From an uncultured Collinsella sp. (GTDB lineage Bacteria; Actinomycetota; Coriobacteriia; Coriobacteriales; Coriobacteriaceae): 15,644 bases of DNA. The stretch is from contig UQPY01000043.1 of the NCBI GenBank assembly GCA_900542965.1, forward strand, positions 1-15,644. Direction: 5' to 3'. The position numbers were made by a program, and so were the translations under genes. The notes under the pieces were generated by a model. That model was not told the DNA's origin. It did not search any database and was given only the letters and a program-made list of their open reading frames with translations. Positions 5,888 through 12,320 of the stretch are shown piece by piece; the first letter of the stretch is position 1, and every line of letters begins with the position of its first letter.

Positions 5888-7108
5888 ATGGGGGAATTCG
5901 TGCCGCGGCCCAAAACGCTCGGAGGGGAGTCGAACCTCGAAACCCCGGTAAAAACGCAGGCTGACGGAGCGCCGCTTTTCCGCATAAGCGACCTGTCGGC
6001 GGGCTACGACAAGAAGGTCGTAGTCGAAGGCGTCGAGCTGGAGGTTCGCGCGGGCGACGTCGTGGCGCTCATCGGGCCGAACGGCTCGGGCAAGTCGACC
6101 ATCTTGAAAACCATTACACGCCATCTGGCACCGCTTGCCGGCGCGGTCGAGCTCGACGAGCGGGAGATTTCCCGATGGAAGACGGCGGAGTTCGCAAGGA
6201 ACCTTGCCGTTATGCTGACAGATCGCCCCCGGACCGAGCTCCTCACCTGCCGCGATATCGTAGAGGCGGGAAGGCATCCCTACACCGGGCGAATGGGCAC
6301 ACTCTCGCCCGACGACCATAGTCGGGTCGACGAGGCCATGAAAACCGCACATGTGGAAAAGCTCGCCGAGCGCGACTTCATGCAGATAAGCGACGGGCAA
6401 CGCCAGCGCGTCATGCTCGCACGAGCCATCGCGCAGGATCCGCGTGTGCTCGTGCTCGACGAGCCCACGTCGTATCTCGATATCCGCTACCAGATCGACC
6501 TGCTGCGAATACTTCGCCACCTTTCGAAATCGCGGAATGTGGCTGTCATCATGTCCATCCACGAACTCGAGCTCGCGCAGAAAAGCGCCGACAAGGTGAT
6601 TTGCGTGAAGGACGGCCGGGTCTTCCGCGCCGGCGCACCCGAGGACATATTCACGCGCGAGACGATTGGCGAGCTCTATGGCCTTCAACATGGCACCTTC
6701 AACGAGCGCTTCGGCAGCGTGGAAATTGGGCGCCCACACGGCGATGCGCACACGTTCGTCATCGCTGGCGCAGGTACGGGGTCGGCTGTGTTTCGCCAGC
6801 TCATCCGGCAGGGCAAGGCGTTCTACGCGGGCGTTCTGCACGAAGGGGACATCGACTGCGAGCTCGCGCGCGACCTAGCGACGGAATGCGTGGCCGAGCG
6901 CGCCTTCGAGCCAATCGGGGATAAAACCATAGCCCGCGCCAAAGAGCTCCTCGTCCACTGTGCGCGCCTCATCGTGTGCCCCACCGCCTTCGGCACCATA
7001 AACGCCCGCAACGCAGAGCTCGTCGAGTTCGCACGCTCGCATGGTATCGAGGTCATGCAAGCGTGCGAAGGCGCATTGGAGGATTCCAAATTGGAGTGGG
7101 AAGGATAA
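5888..7108 (+). CDS. FecE/BtuD-type ABC ATPase with C-terminal Rossmann-like extension
   Basis: A 406-residue ATPase that powers the adjacent permease. Walker A GPNGSGKST at 63-71, signature ISDGQRQR at 167-174 (SDGQ in place of the usual SGGQ), Walker B VLVLDEPTS at 187-195, and H-loop His225. About 30 residues precede the domain and about 120 follow it; typical members end near residue 260-280. The extension (about 286-406) contains FVIAGAGTGSAVFRQLIRQG, a glycine-rich loop like a nucleotide- or ligand-binding Rossmann fold, then YAGVLHEGDIDCELAR and RLIVCPTAFGTINARNAELV. It may sense a substrate or nucleotide and gate the pump; that is inference. The start abuts the permease stop. It is the last gene of the operon, and no clear terminator follows before the IS3 remnant. 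Confidence 0.9.
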   Translation: MGEFVPRPKTLGGESNLETPVKTQADGAPLFRISDLSAGYDKKVVVEGVELEVRAGDVVALIGPNGSGKSTILKTITRHLAPLAGAVELDEREISRWKTAEFARNLAVMLTDRPRTELLTCRDIVEAGRHPYTGRMGTLSPDDHSRVDEAMKTAHVEKLAERDFMQISDGQRQRVMLARAIAQDPRVLVLDEPTSYLDIRYQIDLLRILRHLSKSRNVAVIMSIHELELAQKSADKVICVKDGRVFRAGAPEDIFTRETIGELYGLQHGTFNERFGSVEIGRPHGDAHTFVIAGAGTGSAVFRQLIRQGKAFYAGVLHEGDIDCELARDLATECVAERAFEPIGDKTIARAKELLVHCARLIVCPTAFGTINARNAELVEFARSHGIEVMQACEGALEDSKLEWEG

Positions 7109-7109
7109 A

Positions 7110-7217
7110 CTGGACTTTCTTTTAAAGATCCTCAGGCTACAGCTCCCACGCGGCGAGGTCTACAAGGCGCCAGAGAACCTCGTGAACAGGAATTTCCACG
7201 CCGACGAGCCCAACTAG
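7110..7217 (+). pseudogene. IS3-family transposase remnant
   Basis: An open frame of 35 codons ending in TAG (7215-7217) reads LDFLLKILRLQLP, then RGEVYKAPENLVNRNFHADE and PN. The APENLVNRxFHAxxPN string is characteristic of the region just before the DDE (rve) catalytic domain of IS3/IS150-type OrfB transposases, where the next residues are normally a (Q/E)xWLTDITEF-like block. Here a stop falls exactly at that point and no catalytic domain follows. The frame has no start codon of its own and abuts the ATPase gene end at 7108. It is a decayed fragment of an insertion sequence, and no terminal inverted repeats were identified around it. Confidence 0.72.
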
Positions 7218-7219
7218 GC

Positions 7220-7831
7220 CTAATCCAAGCGAGATTCCAGACTCGACAGACCATTGAGAGTCAGATCGTTGGCGACCTCAGAGACGCGCTCAATAGGAAC
7301 CGAGCCGTCAGACAGCGCCCACGTGCGATAGATACCGATAATACCCGACAGCAAAAACGCCAGATAGTAGTCGAACATCTCGTCCTTGAGACCTTGGGGC
7401 AGCAGATCGCGCTCGGCAATCTCATGTTCGAGCGGCGCACGAAGACGAGCCATGAAATCATCGAGCGGAATATTCTCGATCAGCTGACGATTGAGCACTA
7501 AGTTGTTGCACAGTGCCTCATTAACGGTTTTAAAGAAGGTCGCCGCCGCGCCCAGGGCGCGCTCGTTGGTGTCGCCGTCCATGGAAGTAAGCGTTTTCTC
7601 GACCGAGTCGACAATCATCTCCACCACATCGACGGCAATGGCATCGAGCAGGCCATCAACCGTGCCAAAGTGAACGTAAAAGGTCTTGCGGTCGACATTG
7701 GCCTCGCGCGCGATGGCACTCACCGTAATGTCTGCCAGCGGCTTTTCCATGAGCAGGCGCTCGAAAGCGGAAAGGATGGCATTGCGGCTGCGAACGATGC
7801 GGCGATCAAGGCGCGGTTTGCTGGTTGCCAT
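7220..7831 (-). CDS. TetR/AcrR-family transcriptional regulator
   Basis: This 203-residue product has a typical TetR N-terminal DNA-binding domain: RRIVRSRNAILSAFERLLME (10-29), then the helix-turn-helix ITVSAIAREANVDRKTFYVHF (35-55). The C-terminal part is a helical ligand/dimer region ending in LSSLESRLD. The DRKTFYVHF ending resembles the subgroup often annotated near DhaS-like or generic TetR regulators; the effector is unknown. The ATG at 7831 is preceded by GAAGGGA; an upstream extension to 7858 overlaps this site and is rejected. It lies downstream of, and in the same direction as, the flippase-like membrane gene, which it may regulate. A perfect inverted repeat over its own promoter suggests autorepression. 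It converges on the IS3 remnant. Confidence 0.88.
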   Translation of the reverse strand: MATSKPRLDRRIVRSRNAILSAFERLLMEKPLADITVSAIAREANVDRKTFYVHFGTVDGLLDAIAVDVVEMIVDSVEKTLTSMDGDTNERALGAAATFFKTVNEALCNNLVLNRQLIENIPLDDFMARLRAPLEHEIAERDLLPQGLKDEMFDYYLAFLLSGIIGIYRTWALSDGSVPIERVSEVANDLTLNGLSSLESRLD

Positions 7832-7869
7832 GGGCGTGTCCCTTCGATATACGAGCAATCATCAACAGA

Positions 7870-7904
7870 TGAGAGATAATCTACGTAAGAGGATTATCTC
7901 TCAA
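7870..7904 (-). promoter_or_regulatory. tetR promoter overlapped by a perfect inverted-repeat operator
   Basis: On the minus strand TTGAGA (7904-7899) and GATTAT (7881-7876) are 17 bases apart. The inverted repeat TGAGAGATAATC...GATTATCTCTCA (arms 7870-7881 and 7892-7903, 10-nt spacer) covers both boxes. Its symmetry and place are those of a TetR-family self-operator. The start codon lies 38 bases beyond the repeat. No T tract follows on either strand, which argues against a terminator. Confidence 0.65.
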
Positions 7905-7947
7905 ACAGCACAAATATACCCCGCATCATGAAGAACGCACGACTGCC

Positions 7948-9255
7948 CTACTGCGACTTAGGGTGCTTCTTCTTATTGAGTGCCGACGGAGATACGCGAA
8001 TACCGTCGCCCGTCTGGCGCACATAGGTTTTATGAGTCGGCTTAGCGGTCCCAGGAGCCTTCTGAGCGTGCTTCTTGGGATCAACGGTAACAGCATTCGT
8101 GGGATGCGGCTTAGTGGGCGCAGAGGGCGTCTGAGGCGTGCGGCCGAGCTTGCGCATCACGCGATCCCAGCGCGCATGGATGCTCTCGTTGTGGGCGCTC
8201 TTAAGTCCCAGCAGGGGCGCAGCCAAAATGGTAGGCGCAATAAACGTAATGAGACGCCACAGCAGATAGCCGGCGGTCGAAGCCGACCCAAAGAAATGAC
8301 CCAAGAACAATGCAAAGCCGCCCTCAGCGCCACCAGTTCCACCGGGCAAGGGAACCGCAGAGCTTAACAGCTGGACAAAGGCGCTCGCGGCCATGACCGA
8401 GAAAAAGTCGACCTCGTGGTGGCCAAAGGCAAGCATCAGGAAATACGGAACCAGATAGAAAAACGCGAGCTGCAGCATGGTGATAAACACGGTGAGCAGC
8501 ATGGAAGAAAAATGTCCGGCCGAAAGCTTGAACTTCTCGGAGAAGGAGTAGATCTCGCCATCGACAAACGTGCGCCAACTCTCGATCTTAGTGGCCGAGA
8601 CACCAATGCGCTCGAGCCAATTGATGATGCAATGGGCGACGCGCGTGACGGTCTTAGGCATGAGCGCGACGGCGAAGATGCCAAGCAAGATGCAGCAGTG
8701 TCCACCAAAGCTAAAGACGCACAGCAGCGTCATGTCGCCGTAGCGTTCGGCAAAAAACGGCATACGGGCGAGCAGCAGGATAGCGCCCCAGGCGACCAGG
8801 CCAAACTGGTACACGATAAAACGCGTGAATTGCGTGGCGCCGGCCTCGCCCACGTTTTGGCCGGCCTTGGTCAGGCGATAGATCTGAGCCGGGGTGGAGC
8901 CCATCATCATGGGCGTCAGGTTGCCAAAGAAGATGCCACTCGCCTCGACCGAGATCAGGTCGCGGATGCCGACGGGCGAATTGGGATCGAGCCAGACGGC
9001 GATCGCATAGGCCACAATGCCAAAGAACAGGTACATGAACATGCAAAGACACGCGACAACGAGCCATGACGCCTGGACGCTCGACATAGCGGCCCAGAAC
9101 TGCCCCATCTGCCCGGTTACCACCAGATAGACGATATAACCTACCAGCACGACGCCGATAAAGATGGCGCCGCGGCGTGCGCTCTTATTGTCATCTCCGC
9201 CCGAGGCCTCAACCTCGACCTGGGGCTTAGACGTATGCTGAGAGGACTCCGTCAT
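7948..9255 (-). CDS. UPF0104 / LPG-synthase transmembrane-domain membrane protein (flippase-like)
   Basis: A 435-residue polytopic membrane protein of the family that includes the membrane half of MprF and YbhN/AglD-like proteins. Seen are about eight hydrophobic segments, VEASGIFFGNLTPMMMGSTP (103-122) and LSSAVPLPGGTGGAEGGFAL (296-315), the family's signature PxPGGxGxxE. The cytosolic aminoacyl-transferase half of MprF is absent, so this is a stand-alone membrane unit, probably handling lipid-linked substrates. The N-terminus is acidic. The tail after residue 360 is long, hydrophilic, Pro/Lys-rich and ends KKKHPKSQ. The ATG at 9255 has a good AAGGAG site. Upstream, TACAAT (9294-9289) could be a -10 box without a convincing -35. 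The TetR gene follows after 116 bases. Confidence 0.85.
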   Translation of the reverse strand: MTESSQHTSKPQVEVEASGGDDNKSARRGAIFIGVVLVGYIVYLVVTGQMGQFWAAMSSVQASWLVVACLCMFMYLFFGIVAYAIAVWLDPNSPVGIRDLISVEASGIFFGNLTPMMMGSTPAQIYRLTKAGQNVGEAGATQFTRFIVYQFGLVAWGAILLLARMPFFAERYGDMTLLCVFSFGGHCCILLGIFAVALMPKTVTRVAHCIINWLERIGVSATKIESWRTFVDGEIYSFSEKFKLSAGHFSSMLLTVFITMLQLAFFYLVPYFLMLAFGHHEVDFFSVMAASAFVQLLSSAVPLPGGTGGAEGGFALFLGHFFGSASTAGYLLWRLITFIAPTILAAPLLGLKSAHNESIHARWDRVMRKLGRTPQTPSAPTKPHPTNAVTVDPKKHAQKAPGTAKPTHKTYVRQTGDGIRVSPSALNKKKHPKSQ

Positions 9256-9360
9256 GAGACTCCTTCTAACAGTCAAAATATCTTGGATATTGTACCCGTA
9301 AGGGCCATAGGCAGAACGCAAAGCTCTGGTTCAAACGGGAATTGCAGACGGTTGTTTGAA

Positions 9361-9394
9361 AATAAAAAACCCGGCCTTCCATAGGAAGTCCGGG
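9361..9394 (-). terminator. Intrinsic terminator after tRNA-Glu
   Basis: On the minus strand CCCGGACTTCC (9394-9384) pairs with GGAAGGCCGGG (9380-9370), giving an 11-bp stem with one internal mismatch or wobble and a 3-nt loop. TTTTTTATT (9369-9361) follows. It ends the tRNA transcript just downstream of the CCA end and separates it from the membrane-protein gene. Confidence 0.9.
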
Positions 9395-9405
9395 TATCAG
9401 ATGCG

Positions 9406-9482
9406 TGGTAGCCCGTACCAGATTCGAACTGGTGATCTCCGCCTTGAGAGGGCGGCGTCCTAAACCGCTAGACGAACGGGCC
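9406..9482 (-). tRNA. tRNA-Glu (anticodon CUC)
   Basis: The minus strand reads GGCCCGT (acceptor) through to ACGGGCT, A and an encoded CCA. The anticodon arm is CCGCC-CTCTCAA-GGCGG, placing CTC at positions 34-36, which reads GAG. The T arm is CCAG-TTCGAAT-CTGG and the D loop contains AGCGGTTTAGGA. All arms pair; the first acceptor pair is G-U. Because CCA is encoded, the neighbouring cca gene is needed only for repair of this tRNA. Confidence 0.97.
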
Positions 9483-9516
9483 ACATGACATCTGCACTGC
9501 CGTGCTGCGAGGAAAT

Positions 9517-9545
9517 ATATTACGGGACAAAAAACGTCAGCGCAA
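9517..9545 (-). promoter_or_regulatory. Promoter of tRNA-Glu
   Basis: On the minus strand TTGCGC (9545-9540) and TAATAT (9522-9517) are 17 bases apart. The predicted start is about 28 bases before the mature tRNA 5' end, and the spacer contains a T run. This is the only plausible promoter in the 127-base gap between cca and the tRNA. Confidence 0.6.
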
Positions 9546-9609
9546 GAAGAAATTCCAAATTGCCGAAAAATTGTCGGCAGGTTATGGAACACGCAGGTAA
9601 ACTGGGTAG

Positions 9610-11004
9610 CTAATGCAAGTTGAGATGGAGCAAAAGAGCTTCGCGCTCATTGGGAATGTTGTCTTCAATCACGGCGTCGAGGGCCGTGTTGAGTAGCTGC
9701 CCCAGTTCCGGCCCGGGCTTGACGCCGGCGCGAATCAAGTCGCCGCCATTGATGGCAAGCATCTTAAGCGTATAGGGCTCCCCCGCCGCAAGCAGCTCGT
9801 GAGCCAGCGCGCGCATCTCCTCGATCGTCTCGACGTAATAGAAACACGAAGGTGCCTTGCCGAGTGTGTCGGCACGCTTAAGGTCCATGAGCTCGTCCAT
9901 CAGACGCGGCGTATCGACACCCTCGCCCGAAAGCGCGCGCATCATATTGAGCAGGCAGGATCGCTCGGAACGCAGCGGCTTATCATGGTATTTGATCAGC
10001 AGGCACACATCGCGAACCAAATCGTGCGAAAGCGCCAGACGATCCATGATGACACGCGCCTTCTTGGCGCCGAGCTCGGGATGACCGTAGAAGTGTCCGC
10101 TTCCGGCATGATCGACCGTAAAGCAATCGGGCTTGGAAACATCGTGCAAAAACGCCGCCCACATAAGGCTCGACGAGGGCGCGACACCATCGCACAGCGC
10201 CAGCTCCCCTGCCACCGTCAGCACGCGGGCGATATGCTCGTAGACGTTAAACGCATGGTAGACGCTGCGCTGGTCAAACCCGCGAGCGGGCGCGAGCTCG
10301 GGCACGGCGGCGCAGATGAGCTCGGGATAGCGCAGCATCGCGTCTCCCCCATGACCGGTCGAAAGAATGCCCTCGAGCTCAATACCCACACGCTCACGCG
10401 CCACGGCATCGAGCAGCGGCGCGCACTCGGCAAGCGCACGCTTGGTCTCGGGTTCAATCATAAAGTCCAGACGGCAGGCAAAGCGCACCGCACGCAGCAT
10501 GCGCAGGGCGTCCTCGTTAAAGCGACGCTTGGGATCGCCGACAGCGCGAATCAGCTTGCGCTCCAAGTCACCCTGGCCGTCGTAGCGGTCGACAAGCCCG
10601 CGCTCGGGATGCCAGGCCATGGCATTGACGGTAAAGTCGCGGCGCGCCAGATCGTCCTCGAGCGATGCGGCACGCTCCACACTCTGGGGATGACGACCAT
10701 CGGTGTAAAAGCCATCCAGACGGTACGTGGTGACCTCGATACGCTCGCCATCGGAAATAGCCGTGATTCCGCCAAATTTAATGCCCGATTCCACAACCGC
10801 GATGCCGGCGGCCTCGAGCGCCGCTTTGGACTCCTGCCACAGGCCGCTACAGCACATATCAACATCGTGGCTGGGGTACCCCATAAGGGCGTCGCGCACC
10901 CAACCGCCCACGTACCAAGCCTCAAGACCAGCCGCTTCAAGCGCGCCCAGGACGCGCAGGGACGCATCGGACGGTTGAGTACCGTTGAGCGAAACATTGC
11001 ACAT
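9610..11004 (-). CDS. cca: CCA tRNA nucleotidyltransferase (class II)
   Basis: This enzyme adds or repairs the 3'-CCA of tRNAs using CTP and ATP. The 464-residue product has the class II head: GGWVRDAL (33-40) and the metal-binding DVD (47-49), then RRDFTVNAMA (121-130) and EDALRMLRAVRFACRL (164-179), the nucleotide-template and neck regions. An HD domain follows (His250, His257, FLHDVSKPD with His287/Asp288; His-rich GHFYGHPELGAKKA), as in CCA enzymes with a C-terminal phosphohydrolase. The ATG at 11004 lies eight bases after AGGAGG. The more upstream ATG at 11022 would include that site in the coding region and is rejected. The 5' gap 11005-11141 shows no convincing promoter. Next downstream is tRNA-Glu, separately promoted. 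Confidence 0.94.
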   Translation of the reverse strand: MCNVSLNGTQPSDASLRVLGALEAAGLEAWYVGGWVRDALMGYPSHDVDMCCSGLWQESKAALEAAGIAVVESGIKFGGITAISDGERIEVTTYRLDGFYTDGRHPQSVERAASLEDDLARRDFTVNAMAWHPERGLVDRYDGQGDLERKLIRAVGDPKRRFNEDALRMLRAVRFACRLDFMIEPETKRALAECAPLLDAVARERVGIELEGILSTGHGGDAMLRYPELICAAVPELAPARGFDQRSVYHAFNVYEHIARVLTVAGELALCDGVAPSSSLMWAAFLHDVSKPDCFTVDHAGSGHFYGHPELGAKKARVIMDRLALSHDLVRDVCLLIKYHDKPLRSERSCLLNMMRALSGEGVDTPRLMDELMDLKRADTLGKAPSCFYYVETIEEMRALAHELLAAGEPYTLKMLAINGGDLIRAGVKPGPELGQLLNTALDAVIEDNIPNEREALLLHLNLH

Positions 11005-11141
11005 GCCTATGGCCTCCTGCACTTGTGAGCGTTAATCGATGGTTCTCAAAAAGTCTAACAAGAAACGAGAAAGCGCGCACACGCAATCGCGTCGTCGATT
11101 AGATAAAACGAGACAGCAGACGCCACATACGTTCAGCGAGC

Positions 11142-11177
11142 AAAAAACACCCGCCTCGGAGATCCAAAGCGGGTGTT
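11142..11177 (-). terminator. Intrinsic terminator after the second PfkB kinase gene
   Basis: On the minus strand AACACCCGC (11177-11169) pairs perfectly with GCGGGTGTT (11154-11146) over a 14-nt loop, followed by TTTTTT (11147-11142, partly within the stem base). It ends the pts-kinase transcript before cca. Confidence 0.88.
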
Positions 11178-11199
11178 CGGCAACGATTATTCGATGCGG

Positions 11200-12132
11200 T
11201 TAGCAGACCTGGCGAACCTCGATGTGCTTCTTATATTCGTCCACCTTGGCAAAATCGCCCAGACCGGGGCACTCGACCACGTTGGCGCCGGTGGCCATCG
11301 AAAGACGCAAGGCATCCTCGACTCGCTCGGGGGCGTCGTGCCACACGGACAGGAAGGCGGCCAGCGAGGAATCGCCGGCGCAGACGGTCGACAGAAGCTT
11401 GACGTCGAAGGTGCGGTTGGCAAACCAGATATGCTCGCCGTTGGAGAAGTACGCACCGGCGCCACCGAGGGTCAGCAGCACGTTCTTGGCGCCCTTGGCG
11501 TGCAGCTCGGCCATCGCACCCTTGACGGACTCGTCGTCGCCACCGCTCACCTTAATGCCAAAGATGTCGAGCAGCTCATCGTCATTGGGCTTGATCAGCA
11601 GCGGCTCCATGGCAATGAGGTCTGCCAGCTGATGGCTCGAGATGTCGAGGACAAACTCGGCCCCCTTGGCCTTGACGCGGCGCAGGACCTCGGCCAAGAA
11701 GCCCTTGGAAGTGTTGGGAGGCAGCGAGCCGCTGATGACCAGGCAGGTCATGTCATCGAGCGAATCGATGAGCTCAAACATCTCCTGCTCGTTGGCCTCG
11801 TTGATGGCGGCACCGGCGTTGACCATGTTGTACTCGGTGTCGGGGCCGGCGTTGAGGAACACATTGACGCGCGTGATGCCGTCGGTCCACACGGGCTTGA
11901 CGGGCACGCCCAGGGCCTCGGCGCCCTTAACGATAAACTCGCCCGAGAAACCGGCGAAAAAGCCCAGGATCGTGGTGTCGACGCCGTAGTGGTCAAGCGT
12001 AAACGAGACGTTGAGGCCCTTGCCGTTGGGCGTGTAGACGGCGTTGCGGGTACGCGTGACGGTGTTGGCAGCAAGACCGTCGCAGGCGATGTTGTAGTCA
12101 ATGGCGGGATTTGCAGTGAGCGTGTAAATCAT
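11200..12132 (-). CDS. PfkB-family sugar-phosphate kinase (1-phosphofructokinase-like), copy 2
   Basis: This 310-residue ribokinase-fold kinase is of the FruK/LacC group, which phosphorylates fructose-1-phosphate or tagatose-6-phosphate with ATP. Seen are TANPAIDYNI (6-15), NGKGLNVSF (36-44, substrate loop), SGSLPPN (134-140), LIKPNDDEL (179-187) and CAGDSSLAAFL (251-261), with the catalytic Asp254. The anion-hole motif is CAGD instead of the family's GAGD. The ATG at 12132 follows AAAGGA; the GTG 15 bases upstream contains that site and is rejected. It closely resembles the kinase just upstream, including the shared ending GDF-x-(K/H)VDEY. A terminator separates the two copies, so this gene may rely on its own promoter or read-through; TATACT at 12164-12169 (minus) is a possible -10 box. 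Exact substrate cannot be told. Confidence 0.85.
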   Translation of the reverse strand: MIYTLTANPAIDYNIACDGLAANTVTRTRNAVYTPNGKGLNVSFTLDHYGVDTTILGFFAGFSGEFIVKGAEALGVPVKPVWTDGITRVNVFLNAGPDTEYNMVNAGAAINEANEQEMFELIDSLDDMTCLVISGSLPPNTSKGFLAEVLRRVKAKGAEFVLDISSHQLADLIAMEPLLIKPNDDELLDIFGIKVSGGDDESVKGAMAELHAKGAKNVLLTLGGAGAYFSNGEHIWFANRTFDVKLLSTVCAGDSSLAAFLSVWHDAPERVEDALRLSMATGANVVECPGLGDFAKVDEYKKHIEVRQVC

Positions 12133-12261
12133 GAATGTTCCTTTCACGAAGCAACGTGTTAATGAAAGTATATTCCACGCATCGGTAAAAGGCTAGGACA
12201 ACTCGGTGAACGGTGTGGAAGCGATGAAGTACGGCGGAACACCTCTCCCCCGTGGCGGAAC

Positions 12262-12292
12262 AAAAAGGCGCCCCAGCCGAAACCGGGGCGCC
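12262..12292 (-). terminator. Intrinsic terminator between the two PfkB kinase genes
   Basis: On the minus strand GGCGCCCC (12292-12285) pairs perfectly with GGGGCGCC (12274-12267), followed by TTTTT (12266-12262). It lies just after the stop of the upstream kinase. The remaining gap to 12133 holds only the start region of the second kinase. Confidence 0.88.
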
Positions 12293-12320
12293 ACATGCGC
12301 ACGAATATGTCGCGTTTCGA

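Noticed and set aside
5612..6841. Long minus-strand open frame opposite the permease and ATPase genes
   Set aside because: The plus-strand frames carry the full ABC motif sets; the opposite frame is a composition artefact.
7861..7904. Inverted repeat upstream of tetR considered as a terminator for the membrane-protein gene
   Set aside because: No T tract follows on the minus strand and the arms coincide with promoter boxes, so an operator fits better.
9799..11028. Long plus-strand open frame opposite cca
   Set aside because: cca has all its catalytic motifs and a good ribosome site on the minus strand; the opposite frame has neither.
12133..12200. TATACT upstream of the second kinase considered as a full promoter
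   Set aside because: No acceptable -35 box lies 16-18 bases upstream, so it is mentioned only as a possible -10 box.
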